Shown: positions 7,810 to 13,192 of the stretch, piece by piece | Position numbering within the stretch: the stretch's first letter is position 1 | Layout of the letters: every line of letters begins with the position of its first letter | NCBI RefSeq assembly: GCF_946220915.1 | Contig: NZ_CAMIHH010000091.1 | Span: 1-13,192 of the forward strand | Reading direction: 5' to 3' | DNA from: an uncultured Flavobacterium sp. | GTDB lineage: Bacteria; Bacteroidota; Bacteroidia; Flavobacteriales; Flavobacteriaceae | Length of the DNA: 13,192 nucleotides | The notes under the pieces: model-generated | What the model was told of the DNA's origin: nothing | The model's database searches: none | Seen by the model: the letters and a program-made list of their open reading frames with translations, nothing else | Program-made: the position numbers and the translations under genes

Positions 7810-8935
7810 CCTCTATCAGTTTTAAGGGTTCGACATTAATTTTTGAATGATCTGCCGATAGCGCCAATAGCATATTAAGAACCGACGTAAGCAGGCTCCG
7901 CTCTTTGGTGGTGTTCTCCCAGTAAGTACGTTTCATTTCCCGGATCGCCTCTCCCGAATTGCCAAATAATGACGCTTCATTAGTCTTGACCAGTCCTGCC
8001 GGAAGGTTATTAAATGCTACCAGTATATTTTCGCGTACGCTGCCTTCGGTATAGCTGAAAAGCTTGTCGTCTATCTTGCTTTCTATCTGCTTTATAAGGA
8101 TGGCATCTTCAAGTTTTTCCCCTGCAAAATCCATTTCAAGGCACAATACCCCACCGGTATTTTCTGCCCCAAGGCTGTCTCTTACGGCCTGCTGGAACCG
8201 CTCCCTTTCACTTTCGGCATCATTGAGTGCACTACCCTCCAGGCCTTCGCCTACCAAAGGCCTTGTGACCACCAGCGTATTACCAAAAAAACCTTTTCGA
8301 AGCAGCCGGTTCCTGTATGTAGCAGCCTGTGCTTCACTATCGCAGTCATCAGCAACCGAATCGATCCGGGATAGCGGGTACAGCAGCTTTGTGTCCATGT
8401 TGATGAACAGCACCTGCCCTTTATAATGCTCCCAGCCCCCTGCTTTTTCAACCTGTGCATCAATCACTTTTTTGCGGGGATTATATACGTCAATAAGCTG
8501 GATGTCCGATCTTTTAGGCTTTAGCCATTCGCGGCACACCGCAACTTTACCGGCATAGTCGTTGCTGTCCTTTTTCCCTATCCGGCACCATTCAAACGGT
8601 ATTACGCTAAAATCGGACAGCTGGTAAAGTGCATTCCAGTTAACATGTATAAATACCCCTCGCTGTTTCACAAGATCATCAGCAACATCATCAGCAAAGT
8701 CGATCAGCTTCAGCCCTTTCTCTTTGTTAACGGCAAGGCTGTCGTTATCCCCGCCATATCCCTTACCGATAAGGTACTGTACCATGATGGCAGCTGCCGA
8801 TTTTGCCGTAACACTGTTATTAATGAGCCTGTCCATTCTTTCGGGGTAGGCGTTATCGGTATCATTCGCATAAACGTCTGCCGATTTATTCCAGGGTGTC
8901 AGCCTTTTCCATACTTCTATGAGCATTGTTTTCAT
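7784..8935 (-). CDS. Portal-like protein
   Basis: This is a 383-residue protein. The N-terminal part has PERMDRLINNSVTAKSAA and a GKGY motif (57-60), as expected for the region where portals start their wing domain. The C-terminal part (about 296-360) has VAFNNLPAGLVKTNEASLFG followed by long helical segments, which resembles the stem and crown of portals. Portals form the dodecameric ring at one capsid vertex through which DNA is packed. At 383 residues it is shorter than many portals (often 400-500), and it sits downstream of the capsid gene instead of upstream of the protease. It overlaps the preceding gene by 4 bases (ATGA). I rate the portal call as likely but unproven. Confidence 0.7.
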   Translation of the reverse strand: MKTMLIEVWKRLTPWNKSADVYANDTDNAYPERMDRLINNSVTAKSAAAIMVQYLIGKGYGGDNDSLAVNKEKGLKLIDFADDVADDLVKQRGVFIHVNWNALYQLSDFSVIPFEWCRIGKKDSNDYAGKVAVCREWLKPKRSDIQLIDVYNPRKKVIDAQVEKAGGWEHYKGQVLFINMDTKLLYPLSRIDSVADDCDSEAQAATYRNRLLRKGFFGNTLVVTRPLVGEGLEGSALNDAESERERFQQAVRDSLGAENTGGVLCLEMDFAGEKLEDAILIKQIESKIDDKLFSYTEGSVRENILVAFNNLPAGLVKTNEASLFGNSGEAIREMKRTYWENTTKERSLLTSVLNMLLALSADHSKINVEPLKLIEDATFNNEG

Positions 8936-9405
8936 TGGCCATAACTATTTACAGAAGTTTCGTTATGCTCCCCCTCAATGGCCGACGGGCCTTCTTTTTT
9001 TTTATTCCTGGCTTTCTTTGCCGCTTTTTTTAATTGGCTAATCTGCCCAGTGATCATAAGTGCCTTTTCAGGAATGTGCAAAAAATACCGCCTGCCATTT
9101 TCCTGTTCCAGCAGCTTTTCGGCATAGGCATCGGTGATGTTGCTATTGTTTACCAGTATGGGCGACCCAAACTCGAGGGGAATGTTTTCATACCGGGCAT
9201 GCAGCCTGTATTTTGATAAATTGTCCATGGTTTTAAAATGTTGTTTGTACCGTTCCAGGTATTCAGTTAGGCATTTAGGGCACGACGGATTTACCGGCCC
9301 GCTAAATATGGAAACATATTCCCTAAGGAAAAGCTCCAGGTACCGCACCCCCCCACCCGTAACGGAACGGGTAAGGGAAGCGATATCCATGGTAGTAAAA
9401 TCCAT
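8932..9405 (-). CDS. CPxC-containing phage-block protein of unknown function
   Basis: This is a 157-residue protein with CPKC at residues 42-45, a mixed central domain and a very basic, low-complexity stretch (QLKKAAKKARNKKKEG, about 124-139) before a polar tail. The basic stretch is encoded partly by a run of nine A residues (8995-9003 on the + strand as T). The basic tail could bind nucleic acid or an acidic partner. It overlaps the upstream virion-like gene by 1 base (TAATG) and the portal-like gene by 4, so it belongs to the structural operon. No family is recognised. Confidence 0.8.
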   Translation of the reverse strand: MDFTTMDIASLTRSVTGGGVRYLELFLREYVSIFSGPVNPSCPKCLTEYLERYKQHFKTMDNLSKYRLHARYENIPLEFGSPILVNNSNITDAYAEKLLEQENGRRYFLHIPEKALMITGQISQLKKAAKKARNKKKEGPSAIEGEHNETSVNSYGQ

Positions 9406-10004
9406 TAGGCAGGATCCTGCTCAAATTTATTTGTGAATGCTGTTTTGGTAGCCGTGTAGCTTCCGTCGAGCAGCGTTTTTGGCATTGTTACCTCCTCAAA
9501 GCCATCCGCAGAAGCCAACTCGAACATGATCATGTTGTCGTTTTCCCTGGAGCTGTTGGTCATGGTTGTGAGCTCAAGGCCTGAAGAAAGGCCCAGCACT
9601 TCAAATGCTTCTTCGTTGCCCGCGCCCTTCCATACCTGCTCTACCACAGCAACATATTTAGCGCCTTTGCTAAGGCCGTCTGCCTGAAGCTTATTATCGG
9701 CTGACGGATTGAATATTACACCCGAAAACGTGTGCTTGAACTTGTCAGGGGCATTCTCTTTCTTCACGAGTTCCCACGCTTTGCCGTTGGACTGTTTTAC
9801 GCCATTCAGCAGGTAGCCGGTCTTCCCTGCCTTCAGCTGAAGGTTGGTTACCAGGATCCTGTTGGCTGCATCAATTGTTGTTGTGGTCATGTCAATATCG
9901 TCTTTATTGATCAGCACCACATTTTGCTCTATGCCACCCACGGGTGCATTGGCGCAATCGAATAATATATCTGCTGTTAAGCTTCCTGTGCAATCTATTG
10001 GCAT
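9405..10004 (-). CDS. Beta-rich virion protein, tail-tube-like or decoration-like
   Basis: This is a 199-residue protein rich in beta-prone sequence, beginning MPIDCTGSLTADILFDC. It has no membrane segment or catalytic motif. Position directly after the capsid gene, behind a 136-base leader of its own, and a high content of small polar residues suggest an abundant structural protein, such as a tube, collar or decoration protein. If it is a tube protein, the lack of a tape measure is notable. The start is preceded by an A-rich stretch typical of well-translated Bacteroidetes genes. Confidence 0.7.
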   Translation of the reverse strand: MPIDCTGSLTADILFDCANAPVGGIEQNVVLINKDDIDMTTTTIDAANRILVTNLQLKAGKTGYLLNGVKQSNGKAWELVKKENAPDKFKHTFSGVIFNPSADNKLQADGLSKGAKYVAVVEQVWKGAGNEEAFEVLGLSSGLELTTMTNSSRENDNMIMFELASADGFEEVTMPKTLLDGSYTATKTAFTNKFEQDPA

Positions 10005-10140
10005 TTTTTTAGATTTTGATTGAAGTATTTTTAGAGTTGATCTGGTTACTTGTTGATTTGGTTATTTGAAGTTCAGCAAGCAACTTATCCGTACTGAACT
10101 TTCAAAAAACCAGAAAACCTGAAACTTTAAACGGCGCAGC
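10005..10140 (-). promoter_or_regulatory. Non-coding gap with hairpin after the capsid gene
   Basis: This 136-base stretch is one of only two sizeable gaps in the block. It holds an 8-base inverted repeat (AAGTTCAG at 10069-10076 with CTGAACTT at 10094-10101) and a motif at 10048-10068 that is shared with the protease leader. No TAnnTTTG box and no T-tract terminator were found on the - strand, so mRNA processing or translation control is as likely as a new promoter. Confidence 0.5.
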
Positions 10141-11199
10141 CTAAAATGCCGCCACGGTCATGTACCCTTCAAGATGCTTGGCATCTATCGTGTAGGCAGC
10201 ATCCATGATGTTTGTTTTAAGTGTTTTATCATAAAACACATCCAGCTTGGTTAGGTCATCTTCACTTAATGTACCAACCGGTATATTCGATCTTGTCGTA
10301 AATACCGCCCTGTGAGGCAGGTTCCATTTGGTCCCATTATCCTGGTAGGTTTTAATGTATCGGTCCCAGTCATAGCGAACCTTTACCTCTATCCCGTCGA
10401 AATAAAGCTTAGGCCTGCCCTCCTCTACAACTTCAAGGAAACCGGAACCAAGGTTTTTGTTCCTCAATGTAGCGCGGTAATTATCGGCAAGGGAGCGTGT
10501 TACAAGGATGAAGGCATCATCGGCGGCCACAAGCCTTTCATCGGCTGCCGTTACCATTTTTTCAAATAGTTCCAGCGCATCGTCTTCTGCAAGCGCCTGT
10601 ACGGCATAAGATGCCCCACCGTTTTTGGCAACTGCTATATAATTGGCCGAATCTACGGGCACCTCGGCAAATATCTGCTTGAACAGCCCGTCAAATGAAT
10701 TAAAGTAACCCAGGTCAGTACCGGCTTTGAATACTCCGCCATTGGCGATCAGCCTGGCATCCGTATCGTTAAACCATACTTTGCGGTGCATGTTTTCCAG
10801 CATTGAGGTTTCAACTGCCGAAATGATTACCCCAAACTCCTCGGTGCCCACAGCATCAAAAAAATCGGGATTGATGCGCTGCGATTTCCTGAATAGCTTT
10901 AGCAGCGCAGGCATGTCGGCCTGGCAGTGCTTCAGTCGGAAATCTTCAAGTACCGGTGTCCAGAATTTTTGGGTAAGTTCAAAACCATTGGCCTCGTTGG
11001 GCGTGCACCCGGTTGCCTTTTTACCCAGTAGCCCCAGCCTTCCGGCAAATGCGATCTGGGTTTTTACATCGATCCCCGTTTCGATCTCGTGGTACTCCGC
11101 CAGGTCCGATTCGTTGTACACCCTGTTGAAGATCACTTCACTCATGGTTTCGGCCTCGCGGGCATTCAGTGTAAGGGCATCTGCATTGATAAGCGCCAT
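10141..11199 (-). CDS. Major capsid-like protein
   Basis: This is a 352-residue protein placed immediately after the ClpP-type protease, its ATG overlapping the protease stop by 1 base (TAATG). The N-terminal region (1-45) is helical and charged, as in capsid delta or N-arm regions. The middle holds a long helix-like segment (NPDFFDAVGTEEFGVIISAVETSMLENMH region). The C-terminal half has beta-rich stretches ending in LPHRAVFTTRSNIPVGT and HLEGYMTVAAF. Size, order after the protease, and overall pattern fit an HK97-fold capsid protein of Bacteroidetes prophages. No single motif proves the fold. The gene is intact and followed by a non-coding gap, consistent with high expression. Confidence 0.78.
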   Translation of the reverse strand: MALINADALTLNAREAETMSEVIFNRVYNESDLAEYHEIETGIDVKTQIAFAGRLGLLGKKATGCTPNEANGFELTQKFWTPVLEDFRLKHCQADMPALLKLFRKSQRINPDFFDAVGTEEFGVIISAVETSMLENMHRKVWFNDTDARLIANGGVFKAGTDLGYFNSFDGLFKQIFAEVPVDSANYIAVAKNGGASYAVQALAEDDALELFEKMVTAADERLVAADDAFILVTRSLADNYRATLRNKNLGSGFLEVVEEGRPKLYFDGIEVKVRYDWDRYIKTYQDNGTKWNLPHRAVFTTRSNIPVGTLSEDDLTKLDVFYDKTLKTNIMDAAYTIDAKHLEGYMTVAAF

Positions 11200-12227
11200 T
11201 ATTTTCCTTTTTTAGACTGCAAATATTGTTTCATGCCATTCAGCCTGTCAGTTTCAGCGGGCTTGCGGTAAGCCGCTTTTTTGCCGTCAAGGCTAAATTT
11301 GCTCGACACTTGCCTTTTCAGGGCAAGCACTTCGTTTTTAATAGTGTTCAGCTGGCGTTTCAGGGCCTTATTCTCGGCACGCAGGGCAATGGCTTCGGCA
11401 TCCTCCTCCGGCTCAATGATCTCTGTAAGCTCACCTGCGGTAAAAACATAAGTGAAGCCGTCGGGCATGAGGTATTCGCCTTCGGCAGGTGTGCCATCTA
11501 CTGTAGCCATCAGCCCGGTTTCGATCAGGCCATCATCGGGAAGGTCGGTAAAATTGATCTCCGCACCCGTAGCGTCCTGTACCACCTTGTTCATAATTTG
11601 CGTGTTCCTGAACTTGCCCAGCACACGCTCAAAGAGGCTTTCCATCCAGTGCCTGTCTTTGTCATTTAAATTCATTGCATCATGATTTTTAGGGTTTACA
11701 ATAATTTTAGCTTTGGCCACAGCCATTACCGGGGCCTGCGTTGTAAAGCCAAGCGAGGAAAGCTGCTGCTGGGAAAGCCACGTTTCTTCGCGCAGGAGCG
11801 GCCTTATGGCTTCCTCTTCCAGGCGGAGTTCGTGCTTGTAGAAACTTATAAGCTTTTTTTCGTAGCCTTCCAGCAGCCTGGCATAGCCTTTAATCTCTTC
11901 GGCATTGCCCTCGGCCGAGCCCCACGGGAGGTGGATCATGAACCTGGTGCCTTCCTGCACCCTGCGCTGGCTCCCTGCAAGAAAAATAACCGTGGCGATA
12001 GAGGCTACCATACCGCTGCCAATGGTTGTTACGGGCTTTTTGAGCGATTTGAGGTAATTAAAAATGTCCAGCCCCACATCAACAATGCCACCTTCGGAAT
12101 TGATGTGTACATTAAAAGCCGTTGCCCGGGGCTGGGCTTTTACCTGGCCGATGACATCTACAAGGCTTACGCCTTTTGCATCGTCAAAATCGCCTATCTG
12201 GCCGGAAATATAAATGTTTCCTGTCAT
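11199..12227 (-). CDS. ClpP-like head maturation protease with scaffold-like C-terminal tail
   Basis: Starting at 12227 this protein has 342 residues. Residues 1-175 are a ClpP/S14-type protease: NIYISGQIG at 4-12, HINSEGG at 41-47, GSGMVASIATVIFLAG at 70-85 with nucleophile Ser76, and FMIHLPWG at 96-103 with His99. Such proteases trim capsid proteins during head assembly. Residues 210-300 are a linker, and about 270-342 are a charged, heptad-rich region (ENKALKRQL, EVLALKRQV) ending in a basic tail, the usual layout of a fused scaffold. An in-frame ATG at 12338 would add 37 residues. I prefer 12227 because MTGNIYISG is the usual start of the fold and the extension overlaps palindromes and a motif shared with another leader. 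The stop overlaps the capsid start by 1 base. Confidence 0.88.
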   Translation of the reverse strand: MTGNIYISGQIGDFDDAKGVSLVDVIGQVKAQPRATAFNVHINSEGGIVDVGLDIFNYLKSLKKPVTTIGSGMVASIATVIFLAGSQRRVQEGTRFMIHLPWGSAEGNAEEIKGYARLLEGYEKKLISFYKHELRLEEEAIRPLLREETWLSQQQLSSLGFTTQAPVMAVAKAKIIVNPKNHDAMNLNDKDRHWMESLFERVLGKFRNTQIMNKVVQDATGAEINFTDLPDDGLIETGLMATVDGTPAEGEYLMPDGFTYVFTAGELTEIIEPEEDAEAIALRAENKALKRQLNTIKNEVLALKRQVSSKFSLDGKKAAYRKPAETDRLNGMKQYLQSKKGK

Positions 12228-12460
12228 CCTCGTGGATTTGTTTATTCGGTTATTTGGTAATCTGGAAAACCGTAACACGAATTTGAAATCTTGAGAAGTC
12301 TCGATTTTTGATTCCGGAATCAAAATCTTTTGAAGCATCAGGAATGAAATGCTTTATTTTAATCCCTCATTTCTACAGTACAAAGGTACGGCGGGATTTT
12401 GGGATAGGCAGGAAAGCGCTTTTTCACAAAATTCCTGTTGATCATAAGGGAAAAACGGTG
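12228..12460 (-). promoter_or_regulatory. Leader and control region of the capsid operon
   Basis: This is a 233-base stretch with no convincing gene. On the - strand it has a -7-like box TACCTTTG (12388-12381), which would start transcription near 12374. A 10-base palindrome AAAGCGCTTT (12413-12422) lies about where a -33 box would be. Inverted repeats AAGCAT/ATGCTT (12333-12338 with 12349-12354) and a 20-base palindrome (12306-12325) lie downstream. No TTG is found at proper spacing before the -7 box, so either the promoter needs an activator or the box is fortuitous. Confidence 0.5.
12306..12325. promoter_or_regulatory. Perfect 20-base palindrome in the protease leader
   Basis: TTTTGATTCC is followed directly by its reverse complement. 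It could be an operator for a dimeric regulator or a hairpin in the 5' leader of the capsid transcript. It lies about 80 bases upstream of the preferred protease start and downstream of the -7-like box. Confidence 0.6.
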
Positions 12461-12706
12461 TTACTTTCCCTCCATAAAGGCTATGATGTTGTACACCGTA
12501 CGCCTTGTAATGTCATATTGGTCAGCAACGATATCAGCAACAATGCATTTTTCCCTTTTCCTGCCCTGTTGCATGGCACTATCAAGTTCGTTCCTGTATG
12601 CTTCGTAGTACACTTTCCAGTCGGCAATGTGTATGGGGATCAGCCCGAGGCTGATGAGCTTTGTAAAGTCGCCGCCCATCCCGGTTATGGCTTCATAGCG
12701 TGTCAT
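12461..12706 (-). CDS. Small helix-turn-helix-like protein
   Basis: This is an 81-residue protein when started at 12706, where the ATG overlaps the stop of the upstream Cys-rich gene as ATGA. An ATG at 12727 would add seven residues and give a 25-base overlap. The first half is helical and aromatic (DWKVYYEAYRNELDSAM, 29-45). The second half (about 54-78, KCIVADIVADQYDITRRTVYNIIAFM) reads as a helix-turn-helix. It may be a DNA-binding regulator of the block or a relic of a small terminase subunit, since small terminases also use such motifs and often precede head genes. The leader palindromes directly downstream of this gene would be natural targets. Function is inference. Confidence 0.75.
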   Translation of the reverse strand: MTRYEAITGMGGDFTKLISLGLIPIHIADWKVYYEAYRNELDSAMQQGRKREKCIVADIVADQYDITRRTVYNIIAFMEGK

Positions 12707-12945
12707 TGCCATTTGTTGATTGGGCAAATATCGTTAGATCGTATCTTGGCACTCAGCGGGCAGCCGCATTCAGCACAATAATGCGCCTCAATTTCCTGTA
12801 GCGAATCTTTTAAAAAAGCCAGGAGTTTCCCGTGTCTGGCCGAGGGGCAGGAAGAGCATATGGCGGCACGGGTTATGGCTGCAGCTTCGCATACCTCACT
12901 TTTCAATATATAATTTTTCCACCCTGTAAGAATCGCTTTCAGCAT
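12703..12945 (-). CDS. Cys-rich zinc-ribbon-like phage-block protein
   Basis: This is an 80-residue protein, the first gene of the block. It has a basic, aromatic N-terminus (GWKNYI), then two zinc-knuckle-like pairs: CSSC at 30-33 and CAECGC at 57-62, with a further Cys at 74 in CPINKW. The pattern AxxRxxIC-C-P ... HYC-ECGCPL-AK-RS ... CP-NKW is one I recall from small conserved proteins near structural genes of Bacteroidetes phages. The metal-binding role is inferred from the cysteine spacing. It overlaps the helix-turn-helix-like gene by 4 bases (ATGA), which suggests the two are translated together. Confidence 0.8.
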   Translation of the reverse strand: MLKAILTGWKNYILKSEVCEAAAITRAAICSSCPSARHGKLLAFLKDSLQEIEAHYCAECGCPLSAKIRSNDICPINKWQ

Positions 12946-12959
12946 CCAAATTTTATGAG

Positions 12960-12967
12960 CAAATATT
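12960..12967 (-). promoter_or_regulatory. Possible -7 box for the phage-derived block
   Basis: On the - strand this reads AATATTTG, one mismatch from TAnnTTTG, and lies 15 bases upstream of the Cys-rich gene start. A TTG occurs about 15 bases further upstream, closer than the usual spacing. It is a weak candidate only. Confidence 0.25.
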
Positions 12968-13000
12968 CTTATACTTCATACCCAATTATGTTATTTTTAA

Positions 13001-13008
13001 TATATTTG
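13001..13008 (+). promoter_or_regulatory. -7 box TATATTTG for the secreted-protein gene
   Basis: A perfect TAnnTTTG match lies 27 bases before the ATG at 13036. No clear TTG at -33 is present. Placement and match make it the likely promoter of the rightward gene. Confidence 0.5.
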
Positions 13009-13035
13009 CCCTAACTATAATATCAGCTATCAGCC

Positions 13036-13192
13036 ATGAAAAACACTATCTTATTAATTGCCCTATTCGTTTCTTTTGCAACATTTGCCCAATTTCCAAA
13101 ACTTAAGCCTGAACTCCTTATTGGACACGAGGTAAAGATAAGGCCCCTTTTTGATTATGAACGGGAAACCAATCAGGGTTATACTGATTTTT
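13036..13192 (+). CDS. Secreted protein of unknown function, 5' part
   Basis: Fifty-two residues are visible and the gene runs off the window. The N-terminus is a signal peptide: MKN, then a hydrophobic core (TILLIALFVSFATFA), with likely cleavage after Ala18 before QFPKL. The mature part begins QFPKLKPELLIGHEVKIRPLF, which is not enough to assign a family. It is divergent from the phage-derived block and separated from it by 90 bases, so it marks the right chromosomal flank. Confidence 0.75.
   Translation, partial: MKNTILLIALFVSFATFAQFPKLKPELLIGHEVKIRPLFDYERETNQGYTDF

Noticed and set aside
8995..9003. Run of nine A (coding strand) in the CPxC gene as a programmed frameshift site
   Set aside because: Both alternative frames stop within about 7 to 16 codons and do not lead into another gene, so no tail-chaperone-like fusion product is formed. 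It may still be slippery, but there is no positive evidence.
11226..12260. Long + strand open frames opposite the protease gene
   Set aside because: They lie opposite a gene with clear ClpP motifs and have no recognisable domain or start signal.
12364..12371. Partial match to the tRNA-Ser T-arm sequence as a right attachment site
   Set aside because: Only about eight bases (AATCCCTC) are shared, which is expected by chance, and it lies inside the block instead of at its right border.
12448..12470. GGGAAA/TTTCCC inverted repeat over the stop codon of the helix-turn-helix-like gene as a terminator
   Set aside because: The stem has only six pairs and no T run follows on the - strand; a terminator here would also cut the first two genes from the rest, which is possible but unsupported.
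1..13192. CRISPR array, insertion sequence or toxin-antitoxin pair
   Set aside because: No regularly spaced repeats, transposase motifs or toxin-antitoxin-like gene pairs were seen on either strand.

Overview
The window looks like a chromosomal segment from a Flavobacteriaceae-type Bacteroidetes bacterium. Three things point this way. Promoters match the Bacteroidetes -7 box TAnnTTTG, with a TTG -33 box 19 bases upstream of it at the tRNA gene. An LptF/LptG-type permease overlaps a ribB/ribA fusion. The tRNA gene has no encoded CCA. No taxonomic search was possible, so the genus is inference.

Left flank (1-2120, + strand): the 3' part of an LPS-export permease gene, overlapped by a RibB-RibA fusion whose GTP cyclohydrolase II half has lost its zinc cysteines. 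Next come a well-formed promoter, a class II tRNA-Ser(UGA), and a strong hairpin terminator with A and T tracts that should stop transcription from both sides.

Phage-derived block (2127-12945, all - strand): thirteen tightly packed genes, read from right to left. They are a Cys-rich zinc-ribbon-like protein, a small helix-turn-helix-like protein, a ClpP-type head-maturation protease with a coiled-coil scaffold-like tail, a major-capsid-like protein, a beta-rich tube/virion-like protein, a CPxC protein, a portal-like protein, a connector-like protein, an 1130-residue fibre or beta-helix protein with an internal module duplication, a holin-like protein, a membrane coiled-coil protein with a CxxC tail, a GH19 endolysin, and a double-anchored spanin-like protein. 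Most junctions are overlaps of the ATGA or TAATG type or gaps of a few bases. The exceptions are a 136-base gap after the capsid gene and a roughly 230-base leader before the protease. The block codes for a shell, a vertex, a surface fibre and a lysis set, with no recognisable terminase, integrase, replication gene, repressor or tape measure. It has chromosomal-type signals on both sides, so it appears complete rather than cut by the window.

Right flank (12946-13192): a 90-base divergent region and the start of a secreted-protein gene on the + strand.

The main point of interest is this compact, apparently intact capsid-plus-lysis locus without packaging or integration genes. It could be a domesticated particle system (gene-transfer-agent-like, bacteriocin-like or a protein container), or a reduced prophage or satellite that depends on genes elsewhere. 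The sequence alone does not decide between these. The protease leader carries a -7 box and several palindromes that are candidates for the control point.
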